A DNA stretch of 64,000 bases, taken from positions 124,001 through 188,000 of the forward strand of contig NZ_JALDAX010000005.1 in the NCBI RefSeq assembly GCF_022698145.1, given 5' to 3'. The stretch is from Streptomyces spinosisporus. Its GTDB lineage: Bacteria; Actinomycetota; Actinomycetes; Streptomycetales; Streptomycetaceae. The notes below the pieces were generated by a model. It worked only from the letters and a program-made list of their open reading frames with translations, was not told the DNA's origin and made no database searches. A program made the position numbers and the translations under genes. Shown in pieces: positions 51,728-60,746 of this stretch; the stretch's first letter is position 1, and every line of letters begins with the position of its first letter.

Positions 51728-53359
51728 ATGGGCAGGGGAGTCAAGACCGCCGTCATCGGCGGCGTGTTCGCGGTGATGGTGGGTGGTGCCGGGTACGGCG
51801 CCTTCAACATCATTTCCGCGATGAACGACGACGGCGGATCGGGCTCCGGCTCCGGCGGGACCACGGTGAAGACCGGGCCCCCCGACCGCGAGGAGATCAA
51901 GGAGGCCTCGGGGAAGTTCTTCGCGGCCTGGGAGAAGGGGCAGGCGGCCGAGGCGGCCACGTACACGAACAACGACGCTGCCGCCGAGCCCCTGCTGACC
52001 TCCTTCGGCGAGAGCGCTCACATCACCGGCGTGAAGATCACGCCGGGTGCGGCGAACGGCGCGACGATCCCCTTCACGGTCCGGGCGAAGGTGTCGTACG
52101 ACGGCAAGTCCAAGCCGCTCACGTACAAGAGCGAGCTGACGGTGGTGCGCGGGAAGACCACCGGGCGGGCGCTGGTCGACTGGCAGCCGTCCGTCGTCCA
52201 TCCGCAGCTGCAGAAGGGCGACACCCTCGTCACCGGCGAGTCCGCGAGCCCCGAGATCGAGGCCGTGGACCGGGGCGGCGCCGTCCTGACCAAGGAGAAG
52301 TACCCCTCGCTCGGCCCGATCCTGGACGAGCTGCGCGCCAAGTACGGCGACTCGGCCGGCGGCACGCCCGGCATCGAGCTGTCGATCCATCACGAGGCCG
52401 AGGACTCCGCCGACACCACGCTGCTCACCCTGGCCAAGGGCCGGCCGGGCAAGCTGCGGACCACGCTCAGCGCGAGCGCGCAGGCGGCGGCCGAGCAGGC
52501 GGTGAAGAAGTACGCCGAGTCGTCGGTGGTGGCCGTCAAGCCGTCCACGGGTGAGGTGCTGGCGGTCGCCAACCACCGCGAGGACGCCTTCAACGCGGCG
52601 TTCCTGGGCCGGCTGGCCCCCGGCTCCACGATGAAGATCATCAGCGCGGCCACGCTCATCGACAACGGCATCACCAGCATGAACGGCCCGGCCCCCTGCC
52701 CGAACGAGGCGGTGTGGCAGAGCCAGACCTTCCACAACATCAAGAACATGCCCCCGAACGAGAAGGCCACGCTCTCCGAGAGCTTCGCCCGCTCCTGCAA
52801 CACGGCCTTCGTGAAGTACGCGGACGAGGTCAAGGTCGACTCCCTCACCAACGAGGCCGAGAACCGCTTCGGCCTCGGCCGGGACAACTGGAAGACCGGC
52901 ATCCCGTCCTTCGACGGCTCGGTCCCGGCCTCCGGCGGCCCGGACACGGCAGCCAACATGATCGGCCAGGGCCAGGTGCAGATGAGCCCGCTCGACATGG
53001 CGTCGGTCACCGCGACCGCGATGACGGGCCGCTTCCGGCAGCCGGTCATCGTCTCCCCGAAGCTCGACGACCGCGAGATCGCCACCGCCCAGGGCCTGTC
53101 CGCGAGTACGGTCGCCCAGCTGCGCGCGATGATGAACCGCACCGCCACCAGCGGCACCGCGTCCGGCATCATGGCCGGCCTGAGCGGCAGCATCGGCGCG
53201 AAGACCGGTTCGGCCGAGGTCGACGGGCAGTCGAAGTCCAACAGCTGGTTCACCGGCTACCGCGACGACATCGCGGCCGCGGCCATGACCCAGGACGGCG
53301 GCCACGGCATCGACGCGGCGGGCCCGATTGTCGCAGCTGTGCTACGGAGTGGCGGCTGA
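51728..53359 (+). CDS. Class B penicillin-binding protein, MecA_N type (copy 1)
   Basis: The product is 543 aa. A membrane anchor at 6-30 is followed by a MecA_N/NTF2-like domain (55-165), a PBP dimerisation region (166-245) and a transpeptidase domain with STMK at 300-303, SCN at 356-358 and KTG at 492-494. It cross-links peptidoglycan outside the membrane. ATG 51728 lies 8 bases after GGGAGGGGG; in-frame upstream starts (51668) lack a site. A paralogue follows 123 bases on. Confidence 0.9.
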   Translation: MGRGVKTAVIGGVFAVMVGGAGYGAFNIISAMNDDGGSGSGSGGTTVKTGPPDREEIKEASGKFFAAWEKGQAAEAATYTNNDAAAEPLLTSFGESAHITGVKITPGAANGATIPFTVRAKVSYDGKSKPLTYKSELTVVRGKTTGRALVDWQPSVVHPQLQKGDTLVTGESASPEIEAVDRGGAVLTKEKYPSLGPILDELRAKYGDSAGGTPGIELSIHHEAEDSADTTLLTLAKGRPGKLRTTLSASAQAAAEQAVKKYAESSVVAVKPSTGEVLAVANHREDAFNAAFLGRLAPGSTMKIISAATLIDNGITSMNGPAPCPNEAVWQSQTFHNIKNMPPNEKATLSESFARSCNTAFVKYADEVKVDSLTNEAENRFGLGRDNWKTGIPSFDGSVPASGGPDTAANMIGQGQVQMSPLDMASVTATAMTGRFRQPVIVSPKLDDREIATAQGLSASTVAQLRAMMNRTATSGTASGIMAGLSGSIGAKTGSAEVDGQSKSNSWFTGYRDDIAAAAMTQDGGHGIDAAGPIVAAVLRSGG

Positions 53360-53482
53360 GGTCACCCGCCCGGGACGGGACTCTAGGGTGGTGGGCGTCG
53401 TTGTGTTGGACGGGGACGAGAAGGACACCTGGGGCAGCACGGGCTGACGGGGGCACCGGGGACTGGCGGAGGATCTGAGGCA

Positions 53483-55156
53483 GTGGGCAACAGAAGGCGC
53501 GTCGCCGAGCGACGGAGAACCAAACCCGCCGTGGTCGGCGGGACGATCGCCGTGGTCGTGGTCGGCGCGGGCTTCGGCGCCTATGCGCTGTTCGGTGGCG
53601 GCGCGTCGGCCGACGACCGGACGGCGACGACGTCGGCGGCGGCCGAGAAGCACATCAAGACCGGCCCGCTGTCCGCGACGGAGGTCAGGACGGCCGCCCA
53701 GGGCTTCCTCACGTCCTGGCAGCACGGCGAGGTGACGAAGGCCGCCGCCACCACCAACGACGCGACGGCCGCCACCACCCTGCTGACCGGCTACACCAAG
53801 GACGCCCACATCACGGGCGTCACCCTCACCGAGGGCACCCGCACCGGCGACACGGTCCCCTTCTCCGTCAAGGGCACGGTGTCGTACAAGGGCACCAGCA
53901 AGCCGGTGGCGTACGACAGTTCACTCACCGTCGTGCGCAACAAGGCGGACGGCAAGCCGCTGGTCGACTGGCGGCCCTCGATCGTCCACCCCGACCTCAA
54001 GGACGGGGACACCCTGGTCACCGGTGAGTCGGGGACGCCCCCGGTCAAGGCGTACGACCGTGACGGCGGCGAGCTGACGACGGCCAAGTACCCGTCGCTG
54101 GGGCCGGTCCTGGACGGACTGCGCGAGAAGTACGGCAAGATCGCCGGCGGCAAGGCGGGCGTCGAGCTGCGCGTGGTGCGCGGCAAGGAGTCCAAGAAGG
54201 CGAAGCTCTCCGACAAGACGCTGCTGGAGCTGAGCAAGGGCACGCCGGGCAAGGTCACCACGACGCTGAACCCGACCCTCCAGGCGGCGGCCGAGCAGCA
54301 GGTCGCCAAGAAGGCGAAGTCGTCGGTCGTCGTCATGCGCCCGTCCACCGGCGAGATCCTGGCCGTGGCGAACAACAGCCACACCTTCAACGTGGCCTTC
54401 CAGGGCTCCCTGGCCCCGGGCTCCACGATGAAGGTCGTGACGTCGACGATGCTGTTCGAGAAGGACCTGGTCCACCCGAACGACTCGCACCCCTGCCCCA
54501 AGACGTACAAGATGGCGGGCTGGACGTTCCACAACGACGACGACTCGGAGATCAAGAAGGGCACGTTCAAGCTGGCCTTCGGGGCCTCCTGCAACAACGC
54601 CTTCATCAACTTCTCGCCGAAGCTCTCCAACGACGACCTGACCAAGGAGGCCCAGCAGGTCTACGGTCTCGGGCTGAACAACTGGGCCATCGGCGTCCCG
54701 TCCTTCGACGGCTCCGTCCCGGTGCAGAGCGGCGCGCAGATGGGCGCCTCGCTGATCGGGCAGGGCGGGGTGCGCATGAACCCGCTGAACATGGCCTCGG
54801 TGTCGGCCACGGTGGCATCCGGCACCTTCCACCAGCCGTACCTGGTCTCACCGTCGGTGGACCACCGCACGCTGGCGAAGGCCGCGCGCACGATGTCGTC
54901 GACGACGCAGGCCGAGCTGAAGGACGTCATGCACTACACGGCGATGTACGGCACCGCGGCCGAGGCGATGGCCGGCATGAGCGGGGAGTACGGCGCCAAG
55001 ACGGGCTCGGCGGAGGTCGACGGCCAGAAGAAGCCCAACGGATGGTTCACCGCCTACAAGGGTGACCTCGCGGCGGCGGGCGTGGTGCAGGCGGGCGGCC
55101 ACGGCGGGGACACGGCGGGCCCGATCGTCGCTGCCCTGCTGAAGCTGGGCGGCTGA
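53483..55156 (+). CDS. Class B penicillin-binding protein, MecA_N type (copy 2)
   Basis: The product is 557 aa. It is a diverged tandem copy of the PBP just upstream: basic N-terminus, membrane helix 15-37, MecA_N-like domain 62-175, dimer region, then STMK at 314-317, SCN at 369-371 and KTG at 506-508. All three catalytic motifs are intact, so both copies should be active and bind beta-lactams. GTG 53483 follows GGAGGA and TGAGG. Neighbouring ssgE suggests a role in sporulation or branching. Confidence 0.9.
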   Translation: MGNRRRVAERRRTKPAVVGGTIAVVVVGAGFGAYALFGGGASADDRTATTSAAAEKHIKTGPLSATEVRTAAQGFLTSWQHGEVTKAAATTNDATAATTLLTGYTKDAHITGVTLTEGTRTGDTVPFSVKGTVSYKGTSKPVAYDSSLTVVRNKADGKPLVDWRPSIVHPDLKDGDTLVTGESGTPPVKAYDRDGGELTTAKYPSLGPVLDGLREKYGKIAGGKAGVELRVVRGKESKKAKLSDKTLLELSKGTPGKVTTTLNPTLQAAAEQQVAKKAKSSVVVMRPSTGEILAVANNSHTFNVAFQGSLAPGSTMKVVTSTMLFEKDLVHPNDSHPCPKTYKMAGWTFHNDDDSEIKKGTFKLAFGASCNNAFINFSPKLSNDDLTKEAQQVYGLGLNNWAIGVPSFDGSVPVQSGAQMGASLIGQGGVRMNPLNMASVSATVASGTFHQPYLVSPSVDHRTLAKAARTMSSTTQAELKDVMHYTAMYGTAAEAMAGMSGEYGAKTGSAEVDGQKKPNGWFTAYKGDLAAAGVVQAGGHGGDTAGPIVAALLKLGG

Positions 55157-55198
55157 CCGGCCGCTCCCTGGAGCACGGCGAGCGCGGCGCCCGGTCAG
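55153..55198. terminator. Inverted repeat spanning the PBP and ssgE stops
   Basis: CTGACCGG (55153-55160) and CCGGTCAG (55191-55198) each contain a stop codon of one convergent gene. The 30-base interval can fold further. A shared terminator is likely. Confidence 0.5.
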
Positions 55199-55542
55199 TG
55201 GCTGACGGGCGCCGTCGCCATGTAGGTGCGGCGCAGGAAGCGCAGCAGCGCCTTGCTCTCGAACTGCACCACCGAGACGCCCTGGGCCGAGTGGAACTCG
55301 ACCACGGCCTGCACCCGCCCGCACGGCCAGACGCGGACGTCGCCGCCGGCCGTCGGGGCGCGCAGCCCCTGTTCCAGCAGTGACCGCGCGACGGTCCACT
55401 CGTGCGGTCCGGGCAGCGCGACCCGTACCGAGCGCGGGTCGGCGTCGGGGTCGTAGCGCAGCATGACGGGGACGGCGGCGTCCTCGGGGATGACCGCGTC
55501 GGAGACGATGTGGGCTCGTGCGTACTGTTCGACTACAGACAT
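55195..55542 (-). CDS. ssgE: SsgA-like sporulation/cell-division protein (SsgE)
   Basis: The product is 115 aa. The SALP fold is evident: VPVMLRYDPDADPRSVRVAL, WTVARSLLEQGLRAP, GDVRVWPCG and VVEFHSAQGVSVVQFESKAL followed by a C-terminal helix. SALPs occur only in sporulating actinomycetes and steer peptidoglycan enzymes during septation and spore release. Its place beside tandem PBPs matches SsgE, which in S. coelicolor affects spore dispersal. GAGGG sits about 8 bases before ATG 55542. Confidence 0.9.
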   Translation of the reverse strand: MSVVEQYARAHIVSDAVIPEDAAVPVMLRYDPDADPRSVRVALPGPHEWTVARSLLEQGLRAPTAGGDVRVWPCGRVQAVVEFHSAQGVSVVQFESKALLRFLRRTYMATAPVSH

Positions 55543-55689
55543 CGTGACGGCCCTCTCACGCTGCGTGATCTGTGTGGAAGCTGTCCGCCCACCCCTTCCT
55601 AATGTCCCATATTTTCCGGATCACGCCCCCTGACGGCGGGACATCTCACCGGAACATGCGCCGGTGCACAATCCACGAGGTCCTCGCTC

Positions 55690-55706
55690 TTGCAAGGAGT
55701 TCGCAA
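55690..55706 (+). promoter_or_regulatory. Nur-box-like operator overlapping the cbiM promoter
   Basis: TTGCAA-GGAGT-TCGCAA at 55690-55706 matches the Streptomyces Nur consensus (tTGCaa-N5-ttGCAA) except one base. Its left half could be the -35 of a promoter with TATCAT at 55715-55720. Binding of nickel-loaded Nur would block transcription. Confidence 0.6.
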
Positions 55707-55726
55707 CAAGCCTCTATCATCGAACG

Positions 55727-56776
55727 GTGCATGTGCCTGACGGATTCATCAACGCGCCCATATCCGCCGCGACCGGTGTCGTCGCCGCCGGCGCCGTCGC
55801 CGTGAGCCTGCGCGGCGCCCGCCGTGAGCTCGACGAGCGCACGGCGCCGCTGGCCGGACTCGTGGCGGCGTTCATCTTCGCCGTGCAGATGCTGAACTTC
55901 CCCGTCGCGGCAGGGACCAGCGGCCATCTGCTCGGAGGCGCACTCGCGGCGATCCTCGTCGGCCCCTTCACCGGGGTGCTGTGCGTCTCCGTGGTCCTGC
56001 TGATGCAGGGCATCCTCTTCGCGGACGGCGGCCTGACCGCGCTCGGCGTGAACATCACCGACATGGCGATCGTCACGACCGTCGTCGGATACGCCGTCTT
56101 CCGCGGCCTGGTGAAGGTGCTGCCGCGCAGCCGGCGCTCGATCACGGTCGCCTCCTTCGCCGCCGCGCTGCTGTCCGTCCCGGCCGCCGCCGTGGCGTTC
56201 ACGCTGATCTACGCGATCGGCGGCACCACCGACATCGCCATCGGCAAGGTCGCCACCGCGATGATCGGCGTGCACGTCCTGATCGGCATCGGCGAGGCGG
56301 TCATCACGGCCCTCACCGTCGGCGCCGTCGTCGCCGTACGCCCCGACCTGGTGTACGGCGCCCGCGGACTGCAGCAGCGGCTCAAGCTGCGCGTGAACGG
56401 CGAACTCGTCGACGCGCCCGACGCCACGCCCGTGCCCGCCGCGGCCCGCACCTCCCGCCGCAAGCTGTGGATCACCGGCCTGGTGACCTCGCTCGTGCTC
56501 GCCGGCTTCGTCAGCTTCTACGCCTCCGCCAACCCCGACGGGCTGGAGAAGGTCGCGCACGACAAGGGGATCGACAAGAAGGAGGAGAAGCACGCCTCCT
56601 CCGACTCCCCGCTGGCCGACTACGGCGTCAAGGACATCGCGAACGCCCGCCTGTCCGGGGGGCTGGCGGGCGTGATCGGTGTCGGCGTCACCGTCGTCGC
56701 GGGCAGCGGCGTGTTCTGGGCGGTGCGCAGGCGCCGGAGCACGGACACCTCGCCCACGGCCGTGGAGAACGTCTGA
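55727..56776 (+). CDS. cbiM: ECF metal transporter substrate component, CbiM-CbiN fusion (nickel or cobalt)
   Basis: The product is 349 aa. The start GTG 55727 is fixed by the mature N-terminus MHVPDGF, whose Met-His forms the metal site in CbiM/NikM. About seven membrane segments follow (1-225). A linker leads to a CbiN/PDGLE-type part with NPDGLEKVAHDKG (about 275-290) and a last membrane helix. It binds Co2+ or Ni2+ from outside. A Nur-like box argues for nickel. A -10-like TATCAT 6 bases before GTG implies a leaderless mRNA. cbiQ begins after 1 base. Confidence 0.9.
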   Translation: MHVPDGFINAPISAATGVVAAGAVAVSLRGARRELDERTAPLAGLVAAFIFAVQMLNFPVAAGTSGHLLGGALAAILVGPFTGVLCVSVVLLMQGILFADGGLTALGVNITDMAIVTTVVGYAVFRGLVKVLPRSRRSITVASFAAALLSVPAAAVAFTLIYAIGGTTDIAIGKVATAMIGVHVLIGIGEAVITALTVGAVVAVRPDLVYGARGLQQRLKLRVNGELVDAPDATPVPAAARTSRRKLWITGLVTSLVLAGFVSFYASANPDGLEKVAHDKGIDKKEEKHASSDSPLADYGVKDIANARLSGGLAGVIGVGVTVVAGSGVFWAVRRRRSTDTSPTAVENV

Positions 56777-56777
56777 G

Positions 56778-57539
56778 ATGGGCGCGGGCCACGCGCACCG
56801 GCTCTACCGGCACGGGCACTCGCCCGTGCACGCCCTGCCGCCGCACACCAAGCTGGCCGCGGCCTTCGCCTTCGTGGTGGTCGTGGTGTCGACCCCGCGC
56901 GAGGCGATCTGGGCGTTCGGTCTGTACGCCGTCCTCCTGGGCGTCGTCGCCCACCTCGCGCGCGTGCCCGCCGCCTTCCTGCTCAAGCGGCTGCTGATCG
57001 AGGTGCCGTTCGTCGCGTTCGCCGTGCTGATGCCGTTCGTGGCGGAGGGCGAGCAGGTGGACGTCCTCGGCCTGTCCCTGAGCGTGAACGGCCTGTGGGG
57101 CGCGTGGAACGTGCTCGCGAAGGGCACGCTCGGCGTCGCCGCGTCGGTGCTGCTCGCCTCCACCACCGAACTGCGCGAACTCCTCCTGGGACTGCAGCGG
57201 TTGAAGCTCCCGCCGCTGCTCGTCCAGATCGCGTCCTTCATGATCCGCTACGGCGACGTCATCACCGACGAGATGCGGCGGATGCGCATCGCCCGTGAGT
57301 CACGCGGCTTCGAGGCGCGCGGCGTGCGGCACTGGGGCGTGCTGGCGAAGTCGGCCGGTGCCCTGTTCATCCGCTCCTACGAGCGCGGGGAGCGGGTGCA
57401 CCTCGCCATGGTCAGCCGCGGTTACGCCGGTTCGATGCCGGTGATCGACGAGGTGACCGCGTCCCGGGCGCAGTGGTCGTACGCCCTCGCCCTCCCCGTC
57501 GCCGCCCTCGTCGTCTGCCTGCTGGGATGGACCCTGTGA
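56778..57539 (+). CDS. cbiQ: ECF transporter transmembrane component CbiQ
   Basis: The product is 253 aa with about 5-6 membrane segments. HALPPHTKLAAAFAFVVVVV is the first segment, and the two coupling helices appear as MRRMRIARESRGFE and SYERGERVHLAMVSRGY. The paired Ala-Arg-Gly/SRG motifs contact the ATPase. It sits between cbiM (1-base gap) and cbiO (4-base overlap), so the three proteins form one importer. Confidence 0.93.
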   Translation: MGAGHAHRLYRHGHSPVHALPPHTKLAAAFAFVVVVVSTPREAIWAFGLYAVLLGVVAHLARVPAAFLLKRLLIEVPFVAFAVLMPFVAEGEQVDVLGLSLSVNGLWGAWNVLAKGTLGVAASVLLASTTELRELLLGLQRLKLPPLLVQIASFMIRYGDVITDEMRRMRIARESRGFEARGVRHWGVLAKSAGALFIRSYERGERVHLAMVSRGYAGSMPVIDEVTASRAQWSYALALPVAALVVCLLGWTL

Positions 57540-58288
57540 GTACTCCTTCGCTCGAGGTCTCCGGCCTCGCCTTCGCCTACCCCGACGGCCATCAGGCGCT
57601 GTTCGGCGTGGACTTCAGCATCGGACGCGGCGAACGGGTCGCGCTGCTCGGCCCGAACGGCGCCGGCAAGACGACCCTCGTGCTGCACCTCAACGGCATC
57701 CTGACCGGCGGCGCGGGCACGGTACAGGTGGCCGGACTGCCCGTCGGCAAGCGGCACATGGCGGAGATCCGGCGCCGGGTCGGCATCGTCTTCCAGGACC
57801 CGGACGATCAGCTGTTCATGCCGACGGTCCGCGAGGACGTGGCCTTCGGGCCCGCGGCGGCCGGGCTGAAGGGACCCGAGCTGGAGGAGCGGGTCGACCG
57901 GGCGCTCGCGCAGGTCGGCATGGGTCAGTTCAAGGACCGGCCCCCGCACCACCTCTCCTTCGGGCAGCGGCGCCGGGTGGCCGTCGCGACCGTCCTCGCG
58001 ATGGAGCCGGAGATCCTCGTGCTGGACGAGCCCTCCTCCAACCTCGACCCGGCCTCCCGCCGTGAACTGGCCGACATCCTGCGCTCGTTGGACGTCACCG
58101 TCCTCATGGTCACGCACGACCTGCCGTACGCCCTCGAACTGTGCCCCCGTGCCCTGATCCTGAGCGAGGGCGTGATCGCGGCGGACGGCAAGACCGGGGA
58201 ACTGCTCTCGGACCAGGAGCTGATGCGCGCGCACCGCCTGGAGCTGCCGTTCGGCTTCGACCCGCGGTCCGTCACCCCGGACGCGTGA
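57536..58288 (+). CDS. cbiO: ECF transporter ATP-binding protein CbiO
   Basis: The product is 250 aa. Walker A is GPNGAGKTTLVLHLNG, the Q-loop is VGIVFQDPDDQLFMPTV (typical of ECF ATPases), the signature is LSFGQRRRVAVA, and Walker B is ILVLDEPSSNLDP. It powers CbiMN-Q. GTG 57536 overlaps the cbiQ stop (GTGA). In-frame ATG 57527 is another possible start. Confidence 0.93.
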   Translation: MSTPSLEVSGLAFAYPDGHQALFGVDFSIGRGERVALLGPNGAGKTTLVLHLNGILTGGAGTVQVAGLPVGKRHMAEIRRRVGIVFQDPDDQLFMPTVREDVAFGPAAAGLKGPELEERVDRALAQVGMGQFKDRPPHHLSFGQRRRVAVATVLAMEPEILVLDEPSSNLDPASRRELADILRSLDVTVLMVTHDLPYALELCPRALILSEGVIAADGKTGELLSDQELMRAHRLELPFGFDPRSVTPDA

Positions 58289-58396
58289 CGGACAGCACGC
58301 GGTAACGATCCCGTCAGGGTGGCGGCACCGGGGAATCGCAGGCTGTGCGGGGCTGTTTCCCCCACAGTCGCAGGTGAACCGGAAGGAAGTGCGGGC

Positions 58397-59560
58397 GTGG
58401 ACGTGAACGGTGCGGTGGCCGAGGGCTTCGAGCCGGTCAGGGAGGCGTTCGCGCGGAACTTCGAGACGCTGGGCGAGCGGGGCGCCGCCGTCGCCGTCTA
58501 CCGCGACGGGCACAAGGTCGTCGACCTGTGGGGCGGCACCAAGGACGTCGACGGGGACGAGCCCTGGGAGCAGGGCACCGCCCAGGTCGTGCGCTCGGCC
58601 ACCAAGGGCGTCGCCGCCGCCGTACTCCTGCTGCTGTCCCAGCGCGGGCAGCTGGACCTGGGCGCGCCGGTGGGCGAGTACTGGCCGGAGTTCAAGGCGG
58701 CCGGCAAGGAGCGGACCCGGGTGTGGCATCTCCTCGCGCACCGCGCCGGAGTCCCCGTCCTGGACCGTCCGCTGACCCCCGCCCAGGCCGCCGACCCCGA
58801 CCTCGGCGCCGAGGCGGTCGCCGCGCAGGCACCGGTGTGGGAGCCGGGCACCGATCACGGGTACCACGCGCAGACGTACAGCTGGCTGACGGGCGAGCTG
58901 GTGCGCCGGGTCACCGGCCGCGACATGGGCGCGTGGATCGCCGACGAGATCGCCGGGCCGCTCGGCGCCGACCTGTGGCTGGGACTGCCGGCAGCCGAGA
59001 CGGCACGGGTGGGCCTGACCGGCAGGATCGAAGCCCCCGAGGACCCGCACGGTCTCAGGACGCGCCCCAAGCGCGCGGTCGTCGAGGCCTACGCCGACCC
59101 GGACTCCCTCACCTGCCGGGCCTTCGCGGCCATCACCCCGTTCCCCGACGAGAACGACCCCGACTACCGCAAGGCCGTCCTGCCCGCCTCCAACGGCATC
59201 GCCACGGCAGAGGCCCTGGCGCGCTTCTACGGCTCCCTGATCGGCGAAGTGGACGGCGGCAGGCGGCTGTTCACGCCGGAGACGGCGGAGCTGGCCCGCG
59301 GTGAGCGCAGCGCCGGGCCGGACCGCGTGCTCGTCATCGGCACCCGGTTCGGCCTCGGCTACATGCTGCACGGATCGGCGTCGCCGATGCTCTCCCCCGC
59401 CTCCTTCGGCCACCCCGGCCGCGGCGGCTCCCTCGGCTTCGCCGACCCCGTCTCGGGCGTCTCCTTCGGCTATGTGACCAACGGCTTCCGCAAGAGCGTG
59501 ACGGCGGACCCGCGGGCGCAGGCCCTGCTGCGGGCGCTGCGCGGCGTCCTGCCGACGTGA
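58397..59560 (+). CDS. Serine beta-lactamase-like hydrolase (class C / EstB esterase type)
   Basis: The product is 387 aa. The nucleophile motif is S-x-x-K as SATK (VVRSATKGVAAAVLLLL), and HAQTYSW holds the Tyr of the second motif. HPGRGGSLGFADP near the end stands in for the KTG box. No signal peptide is seen, so it is cytoplasmic and more likely an esterase or peptidase than a resistance enzyme. GGAAGGA lies 9 bases before GTG 58397. Confidence 0.9.
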   Translation: MDVNGAVAEGFEPVREAFARNFETLGERGAAVAVYRDGHKVVDLWGGTKDVDGDEPWEQGTAQVVRSATKGVAAAVLLLLSQRGQLDLGAPVGEYWPEFKAAGKERTRVWHLLAHRAGVPVLDRPLTPAQAADPDLGAEAVAAQAPVWEPGTDHGYHAQTYSWLTGELVRRVTGRDMGAWIADEIAGPLGADLWLGLPAAETARVGLTGRIEAPEDPHGLRTRPKRAVVEAYADPDSLTCRAFAAITPFPDENDPDYRKAVLPASNGIATAEALARFYGSLIGEVDGGRRLFTPETAELARGERSAGPDRVLVIGTRFGLGYMLHGSASPMLSPASFGHPGRGGSLGFADPVSGVSFGYVTNGFRKSVTADPRAQALLRALRGVLPT

Positions 59561-59569
59561 GTCGAGGGC

Positions 59570-59845
59570 TCAGATGTTGATGGAGTGCGAGGTGCGCCCC
59601 GACGCCGAGTCGATCTCTCCGTGCGCCTTGGCCAGCAGTTGCATGGCGAGTTCGTTGAGCGCCCGCGCGCCCGCGATCTCCTCGCCCACCCGCGGCTGAT
59701 TGGCGTCGGAGCCGTGCCGGCTCGCGTGACCGTGGGCGCGTAGCTCGCTCCCGTCGGACAGCCGCACCATCGCAGCGGCCCGCGTGTGTGTCTCGTCCTC
59801 CTGGAACTCCAGCTCGACATGCCATCCCACTGCGGTGTGCATCAT
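59570..59845 (-). CDS. DUF1876 protein
   Basis: The product is 91 aa. It shows the DUF1876 pattern: HTAVGWHVELEFQEDETHTRA with LRAHGHASRHGSDANQPRVG and ELAMQLLAKAHGEID. The fold resembles a dsRNA-binding domain. Function is unknown; these small proteins are common and multicopy in actinobacteria. ATG 59845 has GGAGG 8 bases upstream; GTG 59854 and ATG 59842 are alternatives. Confidence 0.88.
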   Translation of the reverse strand: MMHTAVGWHVELEFQEDETHTRAAAMVRLSDGSELRAHGHASRHGSDANQPRVGEEIAGARALNELAMQLLAKAHGEIDSASGRTSHSINI

Positions 59846-59900
59846 GACGATCACCTCCGGAAGACCTGCTTCCAGAGTGCTCCTCGCCGGGCCGCGACGC

Positions 59901-60746
59901 CTACCCGGCGTGCAGCATCAGCCCGATGCCGACCACCAGCAGCCCGGCCGCCGCGATCCTGGGCGCCCCGAACCGCTCCTTGAAGAACACAGCACCGATG
60001 GCGGCGCCGACGATGATCGAGGACTCGCGCAAAGCTGCGATCGGGGCGAGTTCGGCCCTCGTCTGGGCCCACAGGACCAGGCCGTACGCGAGTACCGACA
60101 GGGCGGCGCCCAGCAGACCCCGTCCGGCGAACGGGCGCAGGACAGCGGTGAATTGACCGCGCCACCGGTACAGCGCGTACGCCGGGACCGCGATCCCCTC
60201 CACCGCCATCAGCCAGGCGATGTAGCCGAGGGAGGAGCCGGACGCCCGTACGCCCAGACCGTCCACGACCGTGTACGCGGCGATGGTCAGGCCGGTGGCG
60301 AGGGCGGCGCCGATCGCCGGCCAGTTCGGGCGGCCGCCGCGCAGCCCCCACAGGGCCACGCCGGTCAGCCCCGCGCAGGACAGGGTGATCCCCGCGGCCG
60401 CCCAGCCGTCCGGCACCTCGTGCGCGAAGAGGGCGGCGAGGAGCGTGACGACCAGGGGTGCCGTGCCGCGGGCGATCGGGTACGCCTGGCCGAAGTCGCC
60501 GAGCCGGAAGGACCGCATGAGCAAGGCGTAGTAGGCGACGTGGATGACGGCGGAGGCGGCGAGGTAGGGCCATGCGCCGGCCGCCGGGAAGGCCACGAAG
60601 GGCGCCATCGCCAGCCCGATGAGCATGCCGCCGCCGGCGATCAGGGTGAAGCCGACCAGCTTGTCCGTGATCTGGTGGGCGATCGCGTTCCACCCGGCGT
60701 GCGTGACGGCTGCGCACAGGACCGCGGCGGCGACCAGCGGTGTCAC
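59901..60746 (-). CDS. EamA/DMT-family transporter
   Basis: The product is 281 aa with about 10 membrane segments in two EamA halves. AYPIARGTAPLVVTLLAALF ends the first half and ALRESSIIVGAAIGAVFFKE the second. This drug/metabolite family exports amino acids, nucleobases or drugs. GTG 60746 overlaps the YbaK stop by 4 bases (GTGA), so they share an mRNA. Substrate is unknown. Confidence 0.9.
   Translation of the reverse strand: MTPLVAAAVLCAAVTHAGWNAIAHQITDKLVGFTLIAGGGMLIGLAMAPFVAFPAAGAWPYLAASAVIHVAYYALLMRSFRLGDFGQAYPIARGTAPLVVTLLAALFAHEVPDGWAAAGITLSCAGLTGVALWGLRGGRPNWPAIGAALATGLTIAAYTVVDGLGVRASGSSLGYIAWLMAVEGIAVPAYALYRWRGQFTAVLRPFAGRGLLGAALSVLAYGLVLWAQTRAELAPIAALRESSIIVGAAIGAVFFKERFGAPRIAAAGLLVVGIGLMLHAG

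Noticed and set aside
55543..55726. Cobalamin riboswitch upstream of cbiM
   Set aside because: No B12-box-like element, and the -10-like box lies 6 bases from the start codon, leaving no room for a leader.
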